Below, piece by piece: positions 1 to 5,856 of a stretch of 5,856 bases of DNA. The DNA lies in NCBI GenBank assembly GCA_903930035.1, contig CAIYXG010000105.1, positions 1-5,856 of the forward strand, written 5' to 3'. A program made the position numbers and the translations under genes. Within the stretch, counting starts at the first letter, position 1. Each line of letters starts with the position of its first letter. The notes beneath the pieces were generated by a model. It ran no database searches and was not told the origin of the DNA. It worked only from the letters and a program-made list of their open reading frames with translations. This stretch comes from an uncultured Actinomycetes bacterium. GTDB lineage: Bacteria > Actinomycetota > Acidimicrobiia > Acidimicrobiales > Microtrichaceae.

Positions 1-580
1 CCGCACGAAGCGCAGCTAGGTCGGCCGCTGGCAACGGGACGTACCGCTCGGGGTCGCGGCCGCGCTCGGCGACCCGCACCCGGTCGGCGGACACCCCGAG
101 ACCCGCGGCCTTGTTCTCCTTGACGCCCGGGTTGATGGCGTGGAACTTCGCGCCGGACCACCGGGCCAGCGCCCGCTCCTGGAGCGTGACGAGCCGCAGC
201 TTCCAAGACGGCACCGACCCTTCGGCCTGGGCCGTGCGCATCGTGGAGGCCCACGTCACCAGCAGCGGGACGCTGGTGCGGCGGGCCACGAGGTGGGACG
301 GCACCTCCGCCTCGTAGAGCGTGGCGTGCAGCAGGTCGGGCTGGAGCCGTTCCACCAGGGACTGCAGCGCGGCGGCCCGGCCGCGGGCGCCCGACGCCGC
401 GGACAGGTCGTGCACCGTGACGCCCATGTCCTCGACGGCGGGCACGAGCAGGCGCCGGTCGGTGAACAGGGCCAGGTCCAGCGTGACGCCGTGCGCCAGG
501 AGCCACGGCGCCGTGGCGGCGAACGACTGCTCCGCACCGCCCTGGCCGTTGAGGCCGGGCATGACCACCAGCACCTTCAT
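1..580 (-). CDS. Glycosyltransferase family 4-like protein, N-terminal part (runs off left edge)
   Basis: The reading frame opens with ATG at 580 and stays open for 193 codons to the window edge, so the 3' end is missing. The product starts with a Rossmann-type strand, MKVLVVMPGL, followed by the glycine-rich GGAEQSF motif (residues 14-20) typical of the acceptor-side domain of GT-B fold, family 4 enzymes. A PDLLHATLYEAEVPSHLVAR stretch (81-100) matches the usual 'PD-hydrophobic-H' segment of that domain. After it come an amphipathic helix with QERALARW (134-141) and AINPGVKENKAAGLG (148-162), then RGRDPERYVP (173-182), which resembles the linker into the nucleotide-sugar-binding domain. That catalytic C-terminal domain, with its EX7E motif, lies outside the window. 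Such enzymes transfer a sugar from an activated donor to a lipid, glycan or small molecule, usually at the cytoplasmic face of the membrane; donor and acceptor cannot be told here. The gene starts 24 nt after nuoN and is probably co-transcribed. I recognised the family from motifs only; the specific function is unknown. Confidence 0.85.
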   Translation of the reverse strand, partial: MKVLVVMPGLNGQGGAEQSFAATAPWLLAHGVTLDLALFTDRRLLVPAVEDMGVTVHDLSAASGARGRAAALQSLVERLQPDLLHATLYEAEVPSHLVARRTSVPLLVTWASTMRTAQAEGSVPSWKLRLVTLQERALARWSGAKFHAINPGVKENKAAGLGVSADRVRVAERGRDPERYVPLPAADLAALRA

Positions 581-586
581 GGTGCG

Positions 587-592
587 CCCCCC
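587..592 (-). promoter_or_regulatory. Ribosome binding site of the glycosyltransferase gene
   Basis: The minus strand reads GGGGGG followed by GCGCACC and the ATG at 580, a spacing of 6 nt from the G run. It is a weak Shine-Dalgarno match (G run, no AGGAGG core). It lies in the 24 nt gap after the nuoN TAG stop and supports the ATG at 580 as the start. Confidence 0.5.
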
Positions 593-604
593 GCTGCTGC
601 CCTG

Positions 605-2098
605 CTACCGGCGGGACGGGACCAGCTCGGCGGTGGCGTCGTTGGCGGCCTGCGTGACCGGGTCGGGCACGATGCCGAGCAGGAGCGTGCCGGCCAGGGC
701 GATGCCGAGCGCCACGGACACGGCGGCCGGGAGCCGCACCGGGGCGACCTCGTCGCGCTCGTCGCCCTCGAAGTACATGGCCACGATCACCCGCAGGTAG
801 AGGAACGCGGCCACGACGGCGGCGAGCATCGCCACGACGCCGAGCGCCGTGTCGCCCGAGTCGATGGCCGAGCGGATGACGTAGAACTTGGACAGGAACC
901 CGGCCGTGAGCGGCACGCCGGCCTGGGCCAGCAGGAAGATCGAGAACACGAGCGCCAGGCCCGGACGGGTGCGGCCCAGCCCCTTGTAGTCGTCGAGCTG
1001 GTGGTGGCCGTCGCCCGTGCGGCCGACCACTTCGACGACGCCGAAGCTGCCCATGACCATGAAGGTGTACGAGAGCAGGTAGAAGAGCGCCGCGCTGGTG
1101 CCCATCGCGGTGCTCGAGTGCACCGCCACCAGGATGAACCCGGCGTGCCCGATGGAGGAGTACGCCAGCATGCGCTTCACGTTGGTCTGGACCAGCGCCA
1201 TGACCGAGCCGACCAGCAGGCTGAGCACGGCGATCGCCAGGACCATCGGCCGCCACTCGTCGCGGTAGGTGGGGCCGAGGGCCAGCACGAACACACGGAT
1301 CATCCCGGCGAACGCCGCAGTCTTGACGGCGGCCGCCATGAAGGCCGACACCGGCGTCGGGGCACCCTGGTAGACGTCCGGCGCCCACTGGTGGAACGGC
1401 ACGGCGGCCACCTTGAAGGCGAAGCCGACCAGCATGAGCGCGATGCCGCCGAGCATGAGCCCGTTCTGCGTGATCACGTTGTCGGCCAGGAAGACCTGGA
1501 TGCGGACCAGGTTGGTCGACCCGGTGGCGCCGTAGACCATCGCGATGCCGTAGAGCAGGAACGCCGAGGCGAAGGCGCCGTGGATGAAGTACTTGAGGCC
1601 GGACTCGAGCGAGGAGAGCCGGCGACGGTGCATGGCGGCCAGGACGTAGACCGAGATCGACAGGATCTCCAGCCCGATGAACAGGACGATCAGGTCGTTG
1701 GCCGCCGCCATGGTGGTGCCGCCCGCCGCCGCGAGCAGCAGCAGGACGTACCACTCGGGGCTCTCGAGCTGCTCACGCCGGAGGTAGCCCTCGAGCAGCA
1801 GCGCACCGACCAGCACCGACACGCACAGCGTCCCGATGACGAACAGCGAGAAGCGGTCCAGTCCGACGGCACCGCCCACCAGGCTGAGCGCGCCCCACTC
1901 CCCGACCCGGGCCCACAGCCGGACCACTGCGGCAAGCGCCGCGACCGAGGCCGAGATGGTCCAGACGGCCGAGAACCAGGCGGGCAGCCGGTCCTTGGTG
2001 ACCGAGACGACCGTCAGCAGGAGGATGCCGGCGAGCGCCAGGATGATGCTGGGCGCGACCGAGGTGAACTCGATGCTCGGGATGACCATGCCGCCCAT
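605..2098 (-). CDS. nuoN: NADH-quinone oxidoreductase subunit N (complex I)
   Basis: This 497-residue, highly hydrophobic protein is the innermost of the three antiporter-like proton-channel subunits in the complex I membrane arm, next to NuoK and NuoJ. About 14 membrane helices are expected from the family. Family residues are in place: Glu144 in GLEILSISVYVLAA (TM5), Lys229 in FAFKVAAVPFHQWAPDVYQG (TM7), Lys259 in AAAVKTAAFAG (TM8) and Lys404 in GFLSKFYV (TM12). The cytoplasmic signature TNVKRMLAYSSIGHAGF lies at 305-321. The length is close to that of E. coli NuoN. The stop is TAG. The ATG at 2098 overlaps the nuoM TGA by one base (TGATG), which suggests translational coupling. A second in-frame ATG three codons later (2089) is also possible, since the sequence starts MGGMVIPS. 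Position as the last nuo gene fits the standard A-to-N order. Confidence 0.97.
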   Translation of the reverse strand: MGGMVIPSIEFTSVAPSIILALAGILLLTVVSVTKDRLPAWFSAVWTISASVAALAAVVRLWARVGEWGALSLVGGAVGLDRFSLFVIGTLCVSVLVGALLLEGYLRREQLESPEWYVLLLLAAAGGTTMAAANDLIVLFIGLEILSISVYVLAAMHRRRLSSLESGLKYFIHGAFASAFLLYGIAMVYGATGSTNLVRIQVFLADNVITQNGLMLGGIALMLVGFAFKVAAVPFHQWAPDVYQGAPTPVSAFMAAAVKTAAFAGMIRVFVLALGPTYRDEWRPMVLAIAVLSLLVGSVMALVQTNVKRMLAYSSIGHAGFILVAVHSSTAMGTSAALFYLLSYTFMVMGSFGVVEVVGRTGDGHHQLDDYKGLGRTRPGLALVFSIFLLAQAGVPLTAGFLSKFYVIRSAIDSGDTALGVVAMLAAVVAAFLYLRVIVAMYFEGDERDEVAPVRLPAAVSVALGIALAGTLLLGIVPDPVTQAANDATAELVPSRR

Positions 2099-3657
2099 CA
2101 GCCTTCACCGCCCTCGTCGGCGCCGGCCGCGGCCGGGGCGACCTTCGGCGTCACGTCGCGGCCGTCGAAGTCCTCCACGTTGCGGTCGACGTGCACCACG
2201 AGCGCCTTCACCGAGGGCTCGATCCGGTCGAGCATGACCTTCGGGTAGATCCCGAGGAACACGATCAGGAAGAGCAGCGGGGCCAGGACCGCGCCCTCGG
2301 ACCACGTCAGGTCGCGCATCTTGGCGTTCTCGCCCTCGGCCTTGCCGTGGAAGACCCGCTGGTAGGCCCACAGCAGGTAGAGCGCGGCGAGGATCACGCC
2401 GGTGACGGCCACGACGCCCCACCAGCGGGCGCCCTTGAACGCACCGAGCAGGGCCAGGAACTCGCCGACGAACCCGTTGAGGCCGGGCAGGCCGATGCTG
2501 GCCAGCATGACCAGCGTGAACACGCCGGCCATGACCGGGGCCGAGGACTGCAGGCCGGACAGCGCCGAGATCTCACGGGTGTGCCGCCGCTCGTAGACCA
2601 TCCCGACCAGAAGGAACAGCGCGCCGGTCGTGATGCCGTGGTTGACCATCTGCAGGATGCCGCCCTCGATGCCCTGCGTGGTGATCGAGAAGATGCCGAG
2701 CACGATGAAGCCCAGGTGCGCGACCGACGAGTAGGCCACCAGCCGCTTGAGGTCCTTCTGCATCGTGGCGCAGATGGCGCCGTAGACGATGCCGACCACC
2801 CCGAGCGTCAGCATGACCGGGGCGGCCCAGACGCTGGCCTCCGGGAACAGGTCCAGGCCGAACCGCACGAAGCCGTACGTGCCCAGCTTCAGCATGACGG
2901 CCGCCAGCAGGACCGAGCCCGCCGTCGGGGCCTCGGTGTGGGCGTCGGGCAGCCACGTGTGCAGCGGGAACAGCGGGACCTTCACCGCGAACGCCACGGC
3001 GAAGGCCACGAAGATCCAGCGCGAGGCAGTGGTGGAGAGCGCCTGCTCCCGGGCCAGGGTCACGAGGTCGAAGGTGAGCGGGCCGCCGACGGCCTTCTGG
3101 TGCAGGACGGCGAGCGCCACCAGGCCGACCAGCATGAGGGCCGAGCCGAACATCGTGTAGAGGAAGAACTTGGTGGCGGCGTAGACGCGGCGGCCGTGGC
3201 CCCAGAGGCCGATCAGGAAGTACATCGGGACCAGGACGATCTCGAAGAACACGAAGAACACGACCAGGTCGAGGGCGCAGAAGACCCCGATGGAGCCGGC
3301 CAGCAGCACCAGCAGCCAGCCGTAGTAGGGCTTGGGGTCGTGGCTCGGCGTCGAGCCCAGCAGCGCGATCGGGAAGATGCCGGCGGCCAGCACCACGAGG
3401 AACAGCGAGATGCCGTCCACGCCGAAGTGCAGGCTGATGCCCAGGTCCTTGATCCACGTGGTGCTGGTCTCGAACTGGTAGCCCGCGTCGCCCACCGTGA
3501 AGTTGACGAGCATGAAGACCGCCATGCCCAGCACCACGATGCTGGTCAGGAGCGCGACGGGCCGGAAGAGCTCGGCGCGGCGGGCGGGGATGAGGGCCAC
3601 CAGGCCGGCACCGACGAACGGCACCAGGATCATGGCGGGGAGGAGCGCGGAGTTCAC
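2098..3657 (-). CDS. nuoM: NADH-quinone oxidoreductase subunit M (complex I)
   Basis: This 519-residue integral membrane protein is the middle antiporter-like subunit of the complex I proton-pumping arm. Family marks: Glu139 in FFEIVLVPMYFLIGLWG (TM5), Lys226 in AVKVPLFPLHTWLPDAHTEA (TM7), Lys257 in VMLKLGTYGFVRF (TM8) and Glu399 in NGFVGEFLALLG (TM12, the acidic counterpart of the lysine in NuoL and NuoN). KDLKRLVAYSSVAHLGF lies at 301-317. The start is GTG at 3657, two bases after the nuoL TGA. It is preferred over the ATG at codon 9 because a GGGGG run sits 6 nt upstream, while the inner ATG is preceded by a pyrimidine-rich stretch. After the last helix (about residue 475) the protein has a hydrophilic tail ending in an Ala/Pro/Gly/Glu-rich segment, APAAAGADEGGEG. 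This makes it about ten residues longer than the E. coli protein. The tail is predicted to lie outside the membrane; its role is unknown. Confidence 0.97.
   Translation of the reverse strand: MNSALLPAMILVPFVGAGLVALIPARRAELFRPVALLTSIVVLGMAVFMLVNFTVGDAGYQFETSTTWIKDLGISLHFGVDGISLFLVVLAAGIFPIALLGSTPSHDPKPYYGWLLVLLAGSIGVFCALDLVVFFVFFEIVLVPMYFLIGLWGHGRRVYAATKFFLYTMFGSALMLVGLVALAVLHQKAVGGPLTFDLVTLAREQALSTTASRWIFVAFAVAFAVKVPLFPLHTWLPDAHTEAPTAGSVLLAAVMLKLGTYGFVRFGLDLFPEASVWAAPVMLTLGVVGIVYGAICATMQKDLKRLVAYSSVAHLGFIVLGIFSITTQGIEGGILQMVNHGITTGALFLLVGMVYERRHTREISALSGLQSSAPVMAGVFTLVMLASIGLPGLNGFVGEFLALLGAFKGARWWGVVAVTGVILAALYLLWAYQRVFHGKAEGENAKMRDLTWSEGAVLAPLLFLIVFLGIYPKVMLDRIEPSVKALVVHVDRNVEDFDGRDVTPKVAPAAAGADEGGEG
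2102..2115 (-). promoter_or_regulatory. Ribosome binding site region of nuoN
   Basis: Two purine-rich blocks lie inside the end of nuoM. GAGGGCGG (2115-2108) is 9 nt before the ATG at 2098. GAAGG (2106-2102) is only 3 nt before that ATG but 12 nt before the alternative ATG at 2089. The first block favours the start at 2098; the second leaves the start open by three codons. Confidence 0.5.
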
Positions 3658-3659
3658 GG

Positions 3660-5621
3660 TCAGCCCCCGATCCTGGTCACGACGTAGGCCAGCAGCGCGA
3701 CGGCGCCGATGGCCATGCCCAGCCCGTAGGTGCGGACCAGCCCGGTCTGGAGCCGGCGCAGCCGCTGGCCCAGCCCGACCGTCCCGGCGGCCACGCCGTT
3801 GACGGCGCCGTCCACGATCTTCTGGTCGAACTTGGCCACGTCCTCGAAGGCGGTCTCGCCGGGACCGCCCATGAACTTGGCGTAGGTCTCGTCGATGTAC
3901 CAGGCGTGGGCGAACACCGGCTTCTCGATCTTGGCCGGGTCGACCTTCTTCTGCAGGTAGACGGAGCGGGCCAGCAGGATGCCGCCGACGGCCATCACCA
4001 CGGCCGCGAGGCTCAGCAGCAGCTGGACCCAGCCGGACGGCAGCTCGTGCTCGCCGACGATCGTGGGCTCCAGCCAGTGCTCCAGGAACTTCACCGGGTC
4101 GCCGAACGGCAGGTTGAGGAACCCGACCACGGCGGCCGTGCCGGCAAGGACCACCAGCGGCACCGTCATGGAGACCGGCGACTCGTGCGGGGTGTGGTCC
4201 GGGGTCAGGTGGTGGTGGTCGTGGTCGGCCCCGTCGTCGGCCGCCGCCGTGGCGTCGTCATGGCCGTGCGCGTCGGCGTCGGCGTGGCGCCACTTCTCCT
4301 CGCCGAAGAAGGTCATGATGACCTGGCGGGTCATGTAGAAGGCGGTGAGCAGGGCCACGGCCATGCCGATCACCCACAGGACCTGGTGGCCGGCGGTCTT
4401 GGCGTTGAAGACGCCGGCCAGGATCTCGTCCTTGGACCAGAAGCCCGACAGCGGGGGGATGCCCGCGATGGCCAGCCAGCCCACCATGAAGGTGGCGTAG
4501 GTGATGGGCAGGTACTTGCGGAGGTTGCCGTACTTCCGCATGTCCTGCTCGTGGGCCATGGCGTGGATCACCGAGCCGGACCCCAGGAACAGCAGGGCCT
4601 TGAACGAGGCGTGGGTGATCATGTGGAACACCGCGGCGACGTAGGTCTGCGTCCCGACGGCCAGGAACATGTAGCCCAGCTGCGAGACCGTCGAGTAGGC
4701 CAGCACCTTCTTGATGTCGTTCTGGGCGACGGCCGCGCACGCGGCCACCAGCGCCGTCAGCGCACCGACCCAGGCGACCACGTCGTTGGCCCAGCCCGCC
4801 TCGGCCATGATCGGGCTCAGCCGCGTCAGCAGGTACACACCTGCGGTCACCATGGTCGCGGCGTGGATCAGCGCCGAGACCGGCGTGGGACCGGCCATGG
4901 CGTCGGGCAGCCACACGAACAGCGGGAGCTGGGCGGACTTGCCGGTGGCCCCCAGGAAGAACAGCAGTGCGATGGCCGTGGCCGTGCCGGCCGCCAGGCC
5001 GGGGGCGAGCGGGCGGATCTCTGCGTAGTTGACGGTCCCGAGCGTGACCCACACCAGGAAGGTGGCGAGCATGAACCCGAAGTCGCCGACCCGGTTGGTC
5101 ACGAAGGCCTTCTTGCCGGCCGACGCGTTCTTCGGGTCGGTGAACCAGAACGAGATCAGCAGGTAGGAGCAGGCACCCACGCCCTCCCAGCCCAGGAAGG
5201 TCAGCAGGAGGTTGTCGCCCAGGACCAGCAGCAGCATCGAGGCCACGAACAGGTTCAGGTAGACGAAGAACTTGGAGAACTTGGGGTCCCCCTTCATGTA
5301 CCCGACCGAGTACATGTGGATGAGCGCGCCGATGCCCGTGACGAACAGGCACATCGTGATGCTGAGCGGGTCTGCGAGGAACCCGACCGACACGTCGAAC
5401 GAGCCGGACGGGATCCACGTGAAGAGCGTCTGGCTGACCGCCCGCTCCTCCTCGGGGAGCGACAGCAGGTGCCCGAAGACGCCCAGGGTCGCCAGGAACG
5501 ACAGGCCGACCATGCACGCGGCGAAGATGCCGGCCCCCGGGTCGCCGAGCCTGCGGCCGAGCAGGACCAGGGTGACGAAGCCCAGGAGCGGCAGGGCAGG
5601 GATGAGCCACACAGCAGTCAC
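3660..5621 (-). CDS. nuoL: NADH-quinone oxidoreductase subunit L (complex I)
   Basis: This 653-residue protein is the distal antiporter-like proton-channel subunit of complex I. It carries the long lateral helix that runs along the membrane arm back toward NuoJ/K. Family marks: Glu146 in FLGWEGVGACSYLLI (TM5), Asp180 in TNRVGDFGFMLA, Lys228 in GATGKSAQLPLFVWLPDAM (TM7), His253 in SALIHAATMVTAGVYLL (TM8), DIKKVLAYSTVSQLGY (302-317), Lys341 in HASFKALLFL and Lys397 in GFWSKDEIL (TM12). The C-terminal part (about 573-653) has AWYIDETY, VDGAVNGV and LRRLQTGLVRTYGLGM, typical of the lateral helix end and final anchoring helix. A His/Asp-rich loop (446-479) lies between TM13 and TM14. The start is GTG at 5621, 4 nt after the nuoK TGA, with GAGGGG 8 nt upstream. 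Length is slightly above the E. coli protein (about 613), mostly through this loop and the C-terminal region. Confidence 0.98.
   Translation of the reverse strand: MTAVWLIPALPLLGFVTLVLLGRRLGDPGAGIFAACMVGLSFLATLGVFGHLLSLPEEERAVSQTLFTWIPSGSFDVSVGFLADPLSITMCLFVTGIGALIHMYSVGYMKGDPKFSKFFVYLNLFVASMLLLVLGDNLLLTFLGWEGVGACSYLLISFWFTDPKNASAGKKAFVTNRVGDFGFMLATFLVWVTLGTVNYAEIRPLAPGLAAGTATAIALLFFLGATGKSAQLPLFVWLPDAMAGPTPVSALIHAATMVTAGVYLLTRLSPIMAEAGWANDVVAWVGALTALVAACAAVAQNDIKKVLAYSTVSQLGYMFLAVGTQTYVAAVFHMITHASFKALLFLGSGSVIHAMAHEQDMRKYGNLRKYLPITYATFMVGWLAIAGIPPLSGFWSKDEILAGVFNAKTAGHQVLWVIGMAVALLTAFYMTRQVIMTFFGEEKWRHADADAHGHDDATAAADDGADHDHHHLTPDHTPHESPVSMTVPLVVLAGTAAVVGFLNLPFGDPVKFLEHWLEPTIVGEHELPSGWVQLLLSLAAVVMAVGGILLARSVYLQKKVDPAKIEKPVFAHAWYIDETYAKFMGGPGETAFEDVAKFDQKIVDGAVNGVAAGTVGLGQRLRRLQTGLVRTYGLGMAIGAVALLAYVVTRIGG
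3664..3668 (-). promoter_or_regulatory. Ribosome binding site of nuoM
   Basis: A GGGGG run in the last two glycine codons of nuoL sits 6 nt upstream of the GTG at 3657. It supports this GTG as the nuoM start and implies re-initiation by ribosomes finishing nuoL. Confidence 0.5.
4185..4286 (-). other. His/Asp-rich loop coding segment in nuoL
   Basis: Residues 446-479 of NuoL contain nine histidines (446, 452, 454, 467, 469, 470, 471, 476, 479) and many aspartates, between the conserved MTFFGEEKWR and ESPVSMTVPLVVLAG segments. Hydrophilic inserts, often with histidines, occur at this place in NuoL of several bacteria; this one looks unusually dense. It could bind a divalent metal or simply be a soluble spacer; no function is shown. 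Confidence 0.75.
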
Positions 5622-5625
5622 CGGC

Positions 5626-5856
5626 TCAGCCCCTCATCAGTGAGATGTCGTCGACGTCGGCGCTCTGCCGGCGGCGCATGATGGCCACGATGATGCCCAG
5701 GCCGACGACCACCTCGGCGGCGGCCACGACCAGCACGAAGAACACCGCCGTCTGCCCGCCCAGGTCGTCGAGGGCCGTGGAGAACGACACGAAGGTCAGG
5801 TTCACGGCGTTGAGCATGAGCTCGACGCACATGAACATCACCAGGACGTTCCGCCG
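5626..5856 (-). CDS. nuoK: NADH-quinone oxidoreductase subunit K, C-terminal part (start beyond right edge)
   Basis: Seventy-six codons plus a TGA stop are visible, reading RRNVLVMFMCVELMLNAVNL from the window edge without a start. NuoK proteins are about 100 residues, so roughly 24 N-terminal residues (the first helix) lie outside. NuoK is a three-helix subunit of the complex I membrane arm beside NuoN and NuoJ, on the coupling path from the quinone site to the antiporter subunits. The two conserved membrane glutamates are present: in MCVELMLN (visible residue 12, matching E. coli Glu36) and in AAAEVVVGLGI (visible residue 48, matching E. coli Glu72). The C-terminus RRRQSADVDDISLMRG is of the usual hydrophilic type. 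An internal Met start near 5838 would remove part of the second helix and is not believable. It is followed by nuoL after 4 nt, the standard gene order. Confidence 0.96.
   Translation of the reverse strand, partial: RRNVLVMFMCVELMLNAVNLTFVSFSTALDDLGGQTAVFFVLVVAAAEVVVGLGIIVAIMRRRQSADVDDISLMRG
5630..5635 (-). promoter_or_regulatory. Ribosome binding site of nuoL
   Basis: GAGGGG lies in the last codons of nuoK, 8 nt before the GTG at 5621. It is the best Shine-Dalgarno match in the window and decides the GTG start of nuoL. Confidence 0.65.

Noticed and set aside
581..604. Possible terminator between nuoN and the glycosyltransferase
   Set aside because: The 24 nt gap has a G-run Shine-Dalgarno but no convincing hairpin and no T tract on the minus strand.
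140..2248. Long plus-strand open frame opposite nuoN and the glycosyltransferase
   Set aside because: It lies codon-on-codon antisense to the minus-strand genes. It would be stopped only by sense TTA, CTA or TCA codons, which are rare in GC-rich genes. Its product is a His/Arg/Gly/Glu/Asp/Gln-rich string with no domain, while the minus strand encodes clear complex I proteins.
2191..3687. Long plus-strand open frame opposite nuoM
   Set aside because: Same in-register antisense artefact; charged low-complexity product with no recognisable family.
4258..5610. Minus-strand out-of-frame open frame within nuoL
   Set aside because: An Arg/Pro/Gly/His-rich shifted-frame shadow of nuoL, typical of high-GC coding DNA; the true frame has all family motifs.
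605..5621. An Mrp-type Na+/H+ antiporter or a group 4 hydrogenase membrane module instead of complex I
   Set aside because: NuoL, NuoM and NuoN share ancestry with these. The exact K-L-M-N order, the NuoK type with two membrane glutamates and the NuoL lateral-helix C-terminus all fit respiratory complex I.
3906..5681. Long plus-strand open frame opposite nuoL
   Set aside because: Same in-register antisense artefact. Its Val/Gly/His repeats mirror the NuoL His/Asp loop and hydrophobic codons and are not an independent gene.
5626..5841. nuoK as a complete 71-residue protein starting near 5841
   Set aside because: The frame continues without a stop to the window edge (RRNVL before the first possible start), and that part matches the conserved NuoK helix. 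The true start is outside the window.

Overview
The window is a GC-rich stretch whose codons end almost always in G or C. All genes lie on the minus strand, so the biological reading order runs from high to low coordinates. It holds the distal membrane-arm end of a respiratory complex I (NADH:quinone oxidoreductase, nuo) operon: the C-terminal part of nuoK (cut by the right edge), then complete nuoL, nuoM and nuoN. These are followed by the N-terminal half of a glycosyltransferase family 4 type protein that runs off the left edge. GTG starts, the codon bias and the style of the NuoL/M/N proteins suggest a high-GC actinomycete-type bacterium (Actinomycetota). A more exact placement, for example Acidimicrobiia, is only a guess.

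Layout, in transcription order: nuoK (5856 to 5626, partial), 4 nt gap, nuoL (5621 to 3660), 2 nt gap, nuoM (3657 to 2098), 1 nt overlap, nuoN (2098 to 605), 24 nt gap, glycosyltransferase (580 to 1, partial). Every downstream gene has a purine-rich Shine-Dalgarno-like stretch in or just after the end of the gene before it. This points to one transcript with translational coupling. There is no intergenic space above 25 nt, so there is no room between genes for a terminator or a conventional separate promoter.

NuoL, NuoM and NuoN are the three antiporter-like subunits and NuoK is the small subunit next to them. Together they make up most of the proton-pumping membrane arm. All key charged residues I could look for are present: the TM5 glutamates, the TM7 and TM8 lysines, the TM12 lysine or glutamate, and the two NuoK glutamates. 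The complex therefore looks functional and canonical. The glycosyltransferase is the only part not explained by complex I.

I found no RNA gene, mobile element, CRISPR array or previously undescribed system. The window is mainly ordinary core metabolism. The points worth a second look are the glycosyltransferase attached to the nuo operon, a His/Asp-rich loop in NuoL, and a non-canonical tail on NuoM.
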